Origin: Buxus sempervirens
Taxonomy: Eukaryota; Streptophyta; Magnoliopsida; Buxales; Buxaceae
NCBI GenBank assembly: GCA_947561395.2
Contig: OX387190.1
Span: 30,684,858 to 30,748,857, forward strand
Length of the DNA stretch: 64,000 nucleotides
Direction: 5' to 3'
Part shown: one piece after another, positions 21,856-32,624 of the stretch
How positions within the stretch are numbered: the first letter of the stretch is position 1
Layout of the letters: every line of letters starts with the position of its first letter
Program-made: the position numbers and the translations under genes
Notes under the pieces: model-generated
What the model was told of the DNA's origin: nothing
Databases searched by the model: none
Seen by the model: only the letters and a program-made list of their open reading frames with translations

Positions 21856-23407
21856 ATGGGATCCATGGCAGAAGTCGAGAAGCCTCACGCTGTTTGTATC
21901 CCGGGTCCAGCTCAAGGTCACATAAATCCCATGCTCAAATTGGCAAAGCTCCTTCACCATAGAGGCTTCCACATCACCTTTGTTAACACCGAGTTCAACC
22001 ATCGACGCTTACTCAAGGCTAGGGGTCCCGACTCTCTCAAGGGGTTGCCGGACTTCCGATTTGAAACCATCCCCGACGGTCTTCCCCCCTCAGATGTCAA
22101 CGCCACCCAAGACGTCCCTGCCCTCTGTGACTCCACCCGAAAGAACTGCTTGGCTCCCTTTCGAGACCTTCTTGCAAAACTCAATGACACCGCCACGTCC
22201 AACGTCCCTCCGGTCACCTGCATAGTCTCTGATGGGATCATGAGCTTCACTCTTAAAGCAGCCCAAGAACTCGGCATCCCCGAGGTCCTCTTCTGGACAA
22301 CCAGTGCTTGTGGCTTCATGGGATATGCACATTATTCTCATCTCATCCAAAGAGGACTCACACCTCTCAGAGGTAAACTACACTTCGTTACTTTGTTTCG
22401 ATCGGTTCATTTTGTACAAACTTGCTGAGCTTAATTAATTATCTCACTTGGTCTGTTTCGTAGATGCAAGCTATCTAACAAACGGGTATCTAGAGACTCC
22501 TATCGATTGGATCCCAGGCATGAATGATATCCGTCTTAGGGATTTGCCAAGCTTTATCCGAACCACCGATCCCGACGATATCATGCTAGACTTCACCGTG
22601 GGAGAAGTGAAGAGAGCTCATCAAGCTTCGGCAATTATTTTCAACACGTTCGATGCTTTTGAAAGTGAGGTCTTGAAAGCGGCTTCGTCGATGTTTCCAG
22701 CTCCGATTTACAGCGTTGGCCCGCTTCACTCCCTCCTAAACCGGACGTCGGTAGAAGACGATCTGAAAGCCATTGGATCAAGCCTTTGGAAAGAAGAACC
22801 TGAATGTATCGATTGGCTTGATTCAAAAGCACCCAAATCGGTCGTTTACGTAAACTTCGGTAGCATCACTGTGATGACATCCCAACAAATGGTCGAGTTC
22901 GCATGGGGCCTCGCTAACAGTAGGAAGAACTTCTTGTGGATCATTAGGCCCGACCTTGTCAGGGGTGACTCCGCAGTTTTGCCACCAGAGTTGTTAACGG
23001 AGACTAAAGAGAGAGGAATGTTATCAAGTTGGTGTCCACAAGAAGAAGTGCTTAACCACCCGTCAATTGGAGGTTTCTTAACACATTCTGGGTGGAACTC
23101 AACCCTAGAGAGCATTTCTAGTGGAATTCCTATGATTTGCTGGCCCTTCTTCGCCGAGCAACAAACGAACTGTCGATACGCTTGCACAAAGTGGGGGGTG
23201 GGCATGGAAATTGACAACAACGTGAAGAGAGATGAAGTGGAGAGTCTTGTGAGGGAATTAATGGAGGGAGAGAAGGGTAAGGTGATGAAGATTAAAGCGA
23301 TGGAGTGGAAAACTATAGCTGATGAGGCCATCGCTGAAGCTGGTTCGTCTTACTTGAATTTAGACAAACTGGTGGACCAAGTGCTCCTTTCGAACGACAA
23401 AGTCTAA
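21856..23407 (+). CDS. UDP-glycosyltransferase, UGT85 family (copy 2)
   Basis: Exons 21856-22372 and 22464-23407 are the same lengths as in copy 1 (517 and 944 nt) and again encode 486 aa. His22, Asp126 and the PSPG box (23030-23161, WCPQEE to FFAEQ) are intact. The two proteins differ at scattered positions. One is Tyr17 to Gly just before PAQGH, next to the catalytic His and therefore a place where acceptor binding could differ. Promoter, intron position and 3' end are all duplicated, so the pair arose by tandem duplication at about 4.1-kb spacing. Function is as for copy 1: glucosylation of an unknown small molecule in the cytosol. Confidence 0.95.
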
Positions 23408-23454
23408 TTGTTATTTATCTTCCCATTTATGTTCCCCACATGCTATTAAATAAA

Positions 23455-23814
23455 GGAAAATTTGGTTTTTAGTTATATATTTTTTTAAATAATTCAGATT
23501 CAGTCGACCAAATCTTGATAATTAATTTTTAATACTTTTTTAATATAATTACAAATCGGTATCATTTTACTGTTGATTAAAAACTTCCAAAAATGCCCTC
23601 AAAAAGTCGTGTGAACCTCACTTATAATAAATAATAAAATGAGTGAGAAGGTTTTCAAAGTCTTTTGAGGTTATTTTCGAATGAACTTCTAATGAATTAT
23701 AAAACAATACTGATTCTCAATTATTTTAAAAAATATCATTAAAAATTAATTATCAAGATTTGGCCAACTGAATCTGAATTATTTTGAAAAGTATGACTAA
23801 AAACCAATTTCCCC
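23455..23814. mobile_element. MITE with about 80-bp terminal inverted repeats
   Basis: The left arm GGAAAATTTGGTTTTTAGTT and following AATTCAGATTCAGTCGACCA are mirrored at the right end (TGGCCAACTGAATCTGAATT through CTAAAAACCAATTTCCCC). Near-identical 9-mers TTAAATAAA and ATAAATAAA flank the 360-bp unit, which would fit a Mutator-like MITE. Confidence 0.82.
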
Positions 23815-23920
23815 ATAAATAAATTCTTAGAAGGAAGGACAAATAGATAAATTAACACCGAGAGTTTTATGATGTTTTGTCTCGAAAACCCTTCTCTTTT
23901 TTCCCTTCAAGGAGAACACA

Positions 23921-24170
23921 CTGTGCCTGCGCCTGCGAACGCATTTCTTCTTGGCTGGGATTTGTTTTTGGGTGTGGGCCCCCTATTGAGATGGGCCATC
24001 CATCCATCCGCTCCAGGACAGTTTCCTCACGTACAGTACCAGCATGGAACAGATGCATGGATGCACCTTCTCAATAGGGGCCCCACACCTCGAAACACAT
24101 CATTGCCTATGATATCACTTTACCACTGGATTCTGACGCGAGAGGAAATGCGTTCGCGATCCACACGCAC
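23921..24170. mobile_element. Long imperfect inverted repeat (MITE-like)
   Basis: Outer arms GCGAACGCATTTCTTCTTGG and the complement of GAGGAAATGCGTTCGC enclose inner arms GTGTGGGCCCCCTATTGAGA and the complement of TCTCAATAGGGGCCCCACAC. It is not protein-coding; the overlapping ORFs on both strands are products of the palindrome. Confidence 0.75.
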
Positions 24171-24784
24171 GTACAAATACGTTTATAATCATTGTGATTG
24201 GCAATGACTAGCTCAAGAATTTGCGACCAGCCCAAGTTACACCCTCTCTATTGTTTTGTAAACTCATGCTTCTAAGGCTTTTCACTAATACACATAGATC
24301 CCCTGACATTGAGAATGACAAAACAAGCCAAGAATCATCCTGGACATATGTAAAAATTATCAAGCTAGCCCTTGAGATTAAATTGATTGAAAACAACATA
24401 TAACCCAAAAAACTACAACAAAAAGAAAAAAAAAATCTCTGAAAGAATTGATACAACAAAAAAAATGTCCTAACAAAAATAAACTTCCAATCTTCTTCCT
24501 TGAGCATTCTCAAAAAGTTTTACGTAAATGTACAAACAAGAATGATTTTGACATTTAGCATAAAGTGAAAAATATTTCCTATTAAACTTAAAGGCATTTT
24601 AGGTATAAAATCTTTGGAAGAGACCCTTGTGATCATTTGCAATGTTTAGGAGTTTATATGCATAAGTGAAAAACCTCAAGAGATGTAAGTATGTAAATAT
24701 AAGGTTTTTCACAAATGGCTTTTTTTGGTTTTTTGCTTCTCATTTTTTATTTTTTGCTTGTTGTTACTAATCTAAAACCAAAAA

Positions 24785-25260
24785 CCTACTCTCACCACCA
24801 CTGCCACTCACTATCATTACCAACCACCCACCACCACTACCTACACCACAACCACCACAACCATCCACCCTTACTTCCCACCATGGACACCACTACTAAC
24901 ACCACCAATCCACCCACCATTACACCCCATCCACAATCACTAGTACATCTTATCACCCACCACCACTATCACAACCATCCACCACCACTGCCCACCACCA
25001 CCCATCACCCTCACCACTACAACTACCAAAAACATTCCAACCACCACCCACAACCATCCACCTATACCACCAATACCTACCACCCCCATAGCCCCACAAC
25101 GACCATCACCACACACCCACCACTCTTGCCACCATCATCACTGCCACCCACCAGGACACCTCCACCACCACCACCACCACCACCAATATCATCATAACTC
25201 ACCCACCACCATCGCCACTATCACTACCACCACCACCATATATCCACTATCACCACCCAC
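24785..25260 (+). repeat. CAC/CCA-rich simple repeat
   Basis: Almost purine-T-poor sequence built from CACCAC, CCACCA, ACAACC and similar words. It yields a His-Pro-Thr ORF (24715-25197) with no domain. I treat it as a degenerate microsatellite. The rest of 24171-25658 is AT-rich spacer with no gene seen. Confidence 0.8.
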
Positions 25261-25658
25261 TCTTACCACAATAGTGCATTTTGTCATAATATTAGCCACT
25301 AAGCAATTTTTATGCTTTTGCCAGTACCAAACATGTTTTTTTACTTTTTTCAAAAATATATATATATAAATGTGAACCAAACAGTTTTGCTTCAAAAAAG
25401 ATTTTCATAGAAGCAACAAGAAAAAACAATTCCAAATGCAGCCCAAGACATTTGAATCAAACCGAATTTTTTATGGTTTGGTTCATTAATCGGTTACCAA
25501 TTTAAACCGAACACTTGACACCTGTTGGTATAAAAATTTAAAAGTGAACTAGGTTACAGATTTTCCGCTATAAATCAAGAGGAAGAATCTTCTGCCGGCA
25601 TCTCAAGTGTTTGCCGCTTGCAAGAAGCTGTGCGAGCGAGAGAGAGAGATTTGGAAAG

Positions 25659-25709
25659 ATGGGCTCCATGGAAGGAGTCAAGAAACCTCACGCAGTCTGC
25701 ATCCCATAC
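25659..25709 (+). pseudogene. UGT85-like copy 3, 5' fragment (codons 1-17)
   Basis: The ATG at 25659 opens 17 codons ([17 protein letters not shown]) matching the start of copies 1 and 2. The frame then breaks at 25709 where the family C LTR begins. The other part resumes at 52596. A CTATAAATCAAG box near 25568 is the likely old promoter. The 5' fragment (51 nt) plus the 3' exon-1 part (466 nt) equals 517 nt, exactly the exon-1 length of the intact genes. Confidence 0.93.
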
Positions 25710-26161
25710 TGTAGACACCCAAAAATTGCACGATTTTTGATAAGTCTTGAAGGAGAGAAATATTTTATTGGAATTTTGAATTCTTAGCATTGGGTTTGAG
25801 ATCCTTAACCCATTTGAATCCAAAGCCGCAAAGGAAAAGGCCCGAATTCAATCTTTTATACAAAGTCAAACTTTTTCGGGTTGAATTTTGTTGACTTTTG
25901 ATCCCAGAAAATGAAATATTTTTTAAAGCAAGATTTGAAGATAATTTTTCCCGGTAATTAGGTTTTTAGCAATGTTATTGCATAAATGAATTTTTTGAGA
26001 TTTTAAATCTTGACAAATACCTTTGTATCAACATGTTGAATCTTTTTACTGGACCTGAAAAACCGGAATTTAGCCTGGAACTGGAAAGTTGACTTTTTAT
26101 TCATTTGGAATTTGGGTCTGGAAATATTTTTAATGGATTCAAATGGGGAGGGGGGGTGTTT

Positions 26162-26246
26162 GCTTATTTACATGTAATATCTTAAGTAAATGGAGATTAA
26201 AAAAATACGAGGACATTTACTTAAACGATATTACATGTAAATAAGC
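26162..26246. repeat. Long palindrome in the family C LTR
   Basis: CTTATTTACATGTAATATC and TTAAGTAAATG on the left are mirrored by CATTTACTTAA and GATATTACATGTAAATAAG on the right, with a centre about 20 bp longer than in the copy at 12868. Preservation of both arms in two LTR copies points to a family feature. Confidence 0.88.
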
Positions 26247-26283
26247 CTGGCCTGTGCAGTTAAGGCTTAAAACCAACCAAAAA

Positions 26284-26583
26284 TGTGCTGACCGTAGTAT
26301 ATGTGCGGTTTTTGAGAATTTGGTCTCAACCGCCCTGTATGTACGGTTGCAACCATATACACAGCACGGTTGATATTCATGCTTATCGCACGGGTTGCCA
26401 CGTGGATTCCGGAAGCTTCGGCCGTTGGGACACGTCGACAGCAATCATGACGAGCGTAACTGAATTGAACCGCCCGGTATGTGCGGTTTGGTTGAATTTG
26501 CATGGAAACCGTCTTAGAGTGACGGTTCTGTGGAAACCGCATTAGAGTGACGGTTCTGTGGAAACCGCACTAAGTATACGGTT
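26284..26583. promoter_or_regulatory. Array of AACCG/CGGTT half-sites, 14-bp phased
   Basis: In 26507-26583 six 7-bp half-sites (AACCGTC, GACGGTT, AACCGCA, GACGGTT, AACCGCA, TACGGTT) alternate in orientation with five spacers of exactly 7 bp. Looser copies (GACCGTA, TGCGGTT, AACCGCC, TACGGTT) extend back to 26284. The TATA box is about 200 bp downstream. Confidence 0.88.
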
Positions 26584-26782
26584 TTGGCTGTTTCGGGGAT
26601 TTGCGAAATGGCTCGATTTCTGAGCCTTATTTACGCATATTACCTCTCTCTCAGGGACTTGAGCTCCCTATTTCACCCTCTGAAACTTGCTAAATTATTC
26701 CAATTCAAGCCTTTGAGGAGAATTGGAATAATCTAGAAGAGCTTTTAGGCCTACCCTTGGGACCTTTCTACCCTTGGCTTGG

Positions 26783-26793
26783 CCTATAAATAG
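26783..26793 (+). promoter_or_regulatory. TATA box of the family C LTR
   Basis: CCTATAAATAG follows the half-site array and precedes a splice-donor-like site (GT at 26899) by about 108 nt. The two other Tat LTR families place these parts in the same order. Confidence 0.75.
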
Positions 26794-28031
26794 AGGGGTC
26801 CTCCTCTTGCAAATGGCTGATAGTTTGAAGCTTGGAAACTCTGCAAGAAGAGGGGAAACTCTGCTGGACTGTTGCCTCAAGTGCTCAAGTCATCAAAGGT
26901 AAAGCTTCATTTGGTTTTATTGCCTCCTCTTTACATTTCCAACTCCCAACTTCTACCTTTCTGTAGTGTAAGGCCTTGGGTGTTGTTTTGTAGCCCCAAA
27001 CTTCTTCCAAAGTACCTGGGAATCCTCTCTAGCCGTAAAACGTGAAGAGAGAGCCTTGGGAAAAGGAAGATGGGATGGATCCTTTAGGATTAGAACCTAC
27101 ATGTGATGAAGAGCATGTTAATGGTTATTTTGAACCTATGGTTGCTTTTCTGATTTGATCATGTTTTAGATTTGGAGAAGAGATGTGATCCATGCTATCT
27201 ATAGCAATGGATTTTAATTTGCTCCTAGATATGTGTTTTTACCGATATCACACACTTTTTCACTGTTTTGCATCAAATAGGCTAGATCTTAGATTCTCCA
27301 TGCTCAATACGGGAAATCTGAGATCTCTAGCCTTAGAATGAATTTTTAGGATTTCATGAGTTGTTTTTCATGATTTCAAGTTATTTTGGTCGAATCCACT
27401 TGCACACATGCACTGGTTTCACATTTTTACTCAAGGTTTTTCAAAACAAGGCAGCATCTGTACCATGTCTTAGAATGCTCATAACTTCATCCTCTGGATG
27501 AATTTTTGAGTGATTCCAAAAACATGTGATAAATGGGAAAGCCTATTTTGTATCTGGAAATTTTCACTCATTTTTATGAAGCCAATTTTTGACACCATCT
27601 GTTCAAAATCTGTAAGTCAGTTCAGCCCAGATTGCTAAACTTGCCGCTTTGATGGTGCACCATTTGCTCAGTTTTAATCCGTTTCGAGTGATTTCAGTTT
27701 CTGAGTTTTCCTTGAGAAGTCTATTTTCATTTCCAACTGGTTTCAGCATATTTCGATTTGATTTGAGGCTTGTGTACTTGATGGACTCAAAGCTGCTCGC
27801 TGGCATAGTCCAGAGCTAATCTGTGGTCTTCTAGGCCTGTTCAAGAGATCACACAAGCCACATCCGGATAGAGTTTGGGGTGAGGCTTATTTCTTTGGAA
27901 AGATGGCACCACATACTTCTTCCATGCCAATTTTCATGGATTTTTATTGAGCCAAACTCCACAAATAGGACTTTGAAAATGCCTACTCACCGCTTTTTCC
28001 GAGTTATAACAGCAGATTTCAGATGTGGATT

Positions 28032-29854
28032 TGTGAGACATGGGAAACAATCAATCTAATGATTTCATCAATCATCATACGGGATTAAATTAAACAAAGA
28101 GTCGCCACCATTCAATTTAGGTGTGAATGGACACCAAAATATTAAATAAGCACAAAAGGCAATTTTAGGGCAAAATATCCCTCCTAAAAAAAAACAACCA
28201 GAGATGGGTAAGGGGATTAGGTTATGAACAGGGGAAGGTGTTAGGCACCCCTATTCATCCACACAAGGTGGTTGCCAGGTATTGTTCATGTTTAAAATAA
28301 AGGAAAAAGCTTGCTATAAAAATCACACAAAATCACAAAAAAAGGCAAAAATATATGGTTTTTTCATATGAATAGTCTGATTGATCCAGAACTATCAAAC
28401 ATGATCATACCATTCCTAGGGTTTCATGATCAAAATAAAATTGAGATAAAATCAGATAAAATCAATTTAAAGTGAAAAATCCAAAAATCTGGCTTCAAGT
28501 CAAATTCTAGAAATCTAGAAAAATATGATTTTTATAAAATATTTCAAAATTGAACTTGAATAGTCCAGGACATAGATAAAACCCAAATTTCACATTAAAT
28601 CCAAAAATAAAGACCAAAAATATCCACATTGATGAAAAACACCAAAAGGGGAGAATTTAGACCGTAGGGTCTTCTCTCAATAATGAAAAACAATTTAAAA
28701 AAACATCTCATGAAACCCTAGAATTTATTTTCAGGCTTCTGGATTCAGATCTACCATATTGATCATGATAAATCCAAGATCTTAGCCTAAAACCACAAAA
28801 ATCACGAAAACAGTGCTATAGGTGCAAAAGTGGCAAAAATCCAAATTTTGTCAAAAAGTGGGGATCTCATGCTATAAACATCATAGATTCATGTCATTCA
28901 TTCAGATATATCATAAAAAGCATTAAAACATGATCAGGATATTCAAAACAACCACATCTCACAGATTAGAGCACATGGGAGTCTACCCTACGGATCCACC
29001 TGTTCTCTTTTCCCCTAGTTCTCTCTTCACGTTTTACGGCTAGAGAGACTCTTGAGGTACTTAGAGATAGGTTTGGGTACACAAACACAATCACAGGCTT
29101 TATTCTATAAAAAAAAAAGAAAAAAACAGATATGGGGTTCTATTCTAGGGATCCACCTGTTCCCCTTTCCCCTAGTTCTCTCTTCACGTTTTACGGCTAG
29201 AGAGACCCTTGAGGTACTTAGAGACAAGTTTAGGGATACAAAAACAGATATGGCCTTATTCTACTGCAATAGAGATGATCCTATTACTTCTAGAATTGAA
29301 GGCAGAAAATAAAAAGGGATAGGGGACTTACCTGGATTGAGCAGGCAGAGCAGCAGGGATTCCTTTCTCTTCTCTTGGAGCTTCTTAGAATTCCTTGACT
29401 TCAAAATTTCGTGGCCCTTAGCTAGAGGAATGAGCCTCTATTTATAGACACACCCAGGGGCAAGGCTGGTCCAGAAGGATATATCCTGATTCTCAGGATA
29501 GAGTGAAATATAGAGATGATGCCCATCCATAGCCATCCAAGGTGACTTCAGCGAATAAAAGACATAATCCGCTCGTTTAAAGATATATTGGACTTCAAAT
29601 AAAGCTCGGAAATCGAGAGGATGACAAAACTTGCACGTGTCTTTAATGCCCGTAAATACACTACGGTCCAACGGGGACCGTATAGATACTACAGGCGCGC
29701 CTGCCCGTAGATATTTTGCGGGCAAGATCGGCCCGTGAAGAAAATACGGGCAAAGCCTGTTCATTCTATTTTTAGGCTTTTTTGTCCTGTTTTAAGCTCT
29801 AATTACATGTTTTTATTATTTTCTCATTTGGTAGTGCAATTTGGGGTGTCTACA
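28032..29854 (-). repeat. 3' LTR of element A
   Basis: In sense it starts TGTAGACACCCCAAATTGC (29854) and ends TGTCTCACA (28032). It contains a half-site array (29648-29751), TATA box (29438-29448 reverse strand), GTAAGT splice-donor-like site (intron start 29331) and two ACGTTTTACGGCTAGAGAG motifs (near 29030 and 29185). The ORF at 29438-29764 also occurs in the other LTR (51576-51902) and is not considered a gene. Confidence 0.95.
29648..29751. promoter_or_regulatory. GCCCGTA/TACGGGC half-site array, element A LTR
   Basis: Eight 7-bp half-sites alternate in orientation. All spacers are 7 bp except one of 6 bp. The array lies about 200 bp upstream of the LTR TATA box. The second LTR has the same array, with one half-site better preserved (TACGGGC versus TACAGGC). 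Confidence 0.9.
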
Positions 29855-29873
29855 GCTGCCCCCTCTTTGCTGG
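29855..29873 (-). other. Polypurine tract of element A
   Basis: The reverse strand reads CCAGCAAAGAGGGGGCAGC directly before the TGTAGACACC that opens the 3' LTR. The same arrangement occurs at 56157-56174 for the family B element. Confidence 0.88.
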
Positions 29874-30204
29874 TAATTGGAACCAATTACAAGCAGAGAG
29901 CAAAAAGACCCACCAATTGCACCTTCTGAGATTTTTGTATAATCAATTGCACTTTGCAAGGATTAGATGGATGATTTTTGAAAAAAGAATTGATTGTGGA
30001 AGATTTGCTAAGAAATCCCTCAGCTTAAGGGCCAAATCTTCCTCTCTCTTCTCACTGAGCACTTGTGGGCTATGAAGTGAGATTTGAGACAAAATTTTTT
30101 AAACAAAAGTGGGTAAGGTGACAATCCTTGCAACTTACAATTAATATAAACATTAATCTCCTAAAAATTGTGAGAAAATGATAAAAATATGCTTTTTTGG
30201 CTCC

Positions 30205-30306
30205 GCCCGTATTTGGCTTACGGACAGGTCCTGCCCGTAGAGGGTTCACGGGCGACTGGGACCGTAGTACGTTCACGGGCGTCTGATGCCCGTACTGTTT
30301 TTACGG
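30205..30306. promoter_or_regulatory. GCCCGTA/TACGGGC array upstream of the PMD-like gene
   Basis: Half-sites GCCCGTA, TACGGAC, GCCCGTA, CACGGGC, GACCGTA, CACGGGC, GCCCGTA and TACGG alternate with spacers of 7 bp (one of 6). The array precedes a pyrimidine-rich leader (30310-30650) and a candidate 5'UTR intron donor (AG-GTAAGTG, 30653). It probably is the promoter array of the gene starting at 31578. Confidence 0.82.
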
Positions 30307-32624
30307 ATTTTGAACTCCTTCTTAAGCTTGCGAACGCGACCATTTCTCCTCTGCTCGCACTGTGCCCTATTTCCTCCTCGACCGTATCCTCTTCTACGGT
30401 TATTCCTCTTCTTCTTCACTAGTCCGATTCCTCCTGTTGTTCTTCAGCGACTTTCTCTCACCGGCGACGACTTGCTTACTCCGGCGATTTCTAAGTTCTC
30501 CGGCGACTGTTCCCATTTCTTCTTCTTCCATTGCCGTGGCTGTGTCTTAGCTTTGGGTGTGCTTCGAATCATCCCAAACGACCGGGAATTATCCTTGAAG
30601 CTCTGGTGGAGTAAGATTTAATTTGCAAAACTTCCTCATTTCAATCGAGATAGGTAAGTGGCCGAACCTCACTTCATGTTTATGGTATTCTCTTTTTGGC
30701 CGAATGTGAATTCGTGATTTGTACAAACTCCTGGTTTCTGATTGTATGTATGATAAGTTCTTGAATATTCCCAACTGTTGATTTGATTAATGGTTCAGTA
30801 TTGCTTTGATTTTTATGCTTCTGTTGCATCCGAAAACTGGTGCCTTGGGTGCTTGCATGTCCATACATTTCTTCTAGCAGATTGAATGAGCAACTTCCCA
30901 AACGTCTGGATTTTATTCATGGATGTACCCAGCTGTCCGAACTGATATTTGCAGTTTTTCTGATGAATTTCTGCTTTGTTGTATGCTCTAGATTCCCTTG
31001 ATCATCATGGAACAATTTATCTTTGTCATTAGCTCATCCTCCTTTAGCATATTGTTTGCAATGCATGATTTTTGCTTTGAAAACCTTAGCTTGAGTCAAA
31101 TACTCGTGGGTACGAACTGATTCTTGACTGGATTCGATGTTGATCATCTTATTCAACTGTCTTGGCATGAATACAATAGACTTTTGACTTTGCCTTTCTT
31201 GTGTTACTTCAGTCTCAATACAAGTATGCTTGAACTTTTATCCTGAAACCAAGTAAATTTAGATGGTTAGGTTTCTTTAGAAAATCCAAAAGAGGAAATT
31301 AAGATCAACTCTTAACACATATTTTTTCTTTTTCATATAAAGAGAATATACAGGAAGCCTAAAACTTCCTATATATAATTTTTATATATTTTCCTGATTT
31401 CCAAACAGAAAATTAAACTCCTTCAGTTGACTTCTGGTTTTGATTGGGAGTTTTTGAAGCACTTTTTTCCATTCTCCATTTTTCTTTTTCCCTGTCAATC
31501 AATTAAACCCGGTTAGAATGATTAATCAAGCAACTAAAAATTTAAATAATTAATCATCTCCCTGATTTGAACCGTAGATGGCCCGCCTTAGATCGGCTTC
31601 TCGAGATCCTGCAGATGAGCCTTCCTCCTCGAGGGTTAGGCGAGATCCTGCTGATGTGGCCTCGTCTTCGAGGGCCGAGAGGGATTCTGATTCTGATATC
31701 CCAGATTTCCCTTCTGGGGATTCGCGTGAGGTGACCCCAGAGGTATACTCTAACCTTTCTGCAATTTCCTATCCTTTCCCAAAATACATCTTCCTGATTC
31801 TTCCATTATTTTCTTTTTAGCCGGCTATTGAGGCTTCTGGCAGAGATAGGAGCCGTAGCAGACGCAGAGCTGGAGGCAGAGATGGAGGCCATGATGAGGG
31901 CCATAGAGGAGGCCGCAGAGGGGGCCGTGGCAGAGATGAGGCCAGGACCAGGGTTGAGATCCCTGAGGAGGTAGCTGCCCAGATTAGGGACACCGATCTT
32001 CTGCATGGTTTGAGGACTCATCCCTCAGCATGCGTTAGGGCGGATATCCCTTTGGAGTATCCGATGTCCCATTATAGAGGGAGCTGGGCCAGCTTTACTA
32101 GATTCTTGAGAGCTTGCAGTTCGGCCTATCGTCGGGAGCTAGGATTGTATGGTTTCGGCATGTTTATCACTATCCCGGACGTACGCTTAGATCGGGCCCT
32201 CATTGCCGCATTATTGGAGAGGTTTTTCCCAGAGACATTGAGCTTCCACTTTCCAGATATTGAGATTGGGATCCGGCCTTCTGATTTCACGCTCATCACC
32301 GGGATTAGGATGATCGGTGATGTTATTACTGAGATGGCGATGCCAGAGGCTGAGGAGATCGCTGGTTATCTTGGATACATTGTGCTGCCTCCTGAGGCAT
32401 GGGATCGGGGGAGAGCTAGATTGTCTCTGACATGGTTGAGAGAGACTTTCAGGAGGAGGCAGTTTGGCCAGCTTGCTGCCGGTGACCATGTTTTCCCATT
32501 TGCCTTCCGATTCCTCTTTCTATATACGATGGGATCCTGCTTCTTCCCAGAGGACACGACTTTAGTTAGTCCTCACTTCTTGAGTCTTCTGGGAGATCTG
32601 CAGCGGGCGAGGAGGTATGCCTGG

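Noticed and set aside
24715-25197. 160-aa His/Pro/Thr-rich ORF with a hydrophobic start resembling a signal peptide
   Set aside because: The body is a CAC/CCA simple repeat and continues past the stop in all frames; no domain is visible.
29438-29764. 108-aa ORF present twice (also 51576-51902)
   Set aside because: The duplication reflects the two LTRs. The ORF spans the TATA box and half-site array, so it is not coding.
30189-30622. Ser/Phe/Leu-rich ORFs before the PMD-like gene
   Set aside because: They overlap the half-site array and a pyrimidine-rich leader that ends in a GTAAGTG donor; best seen as 5'UTR.
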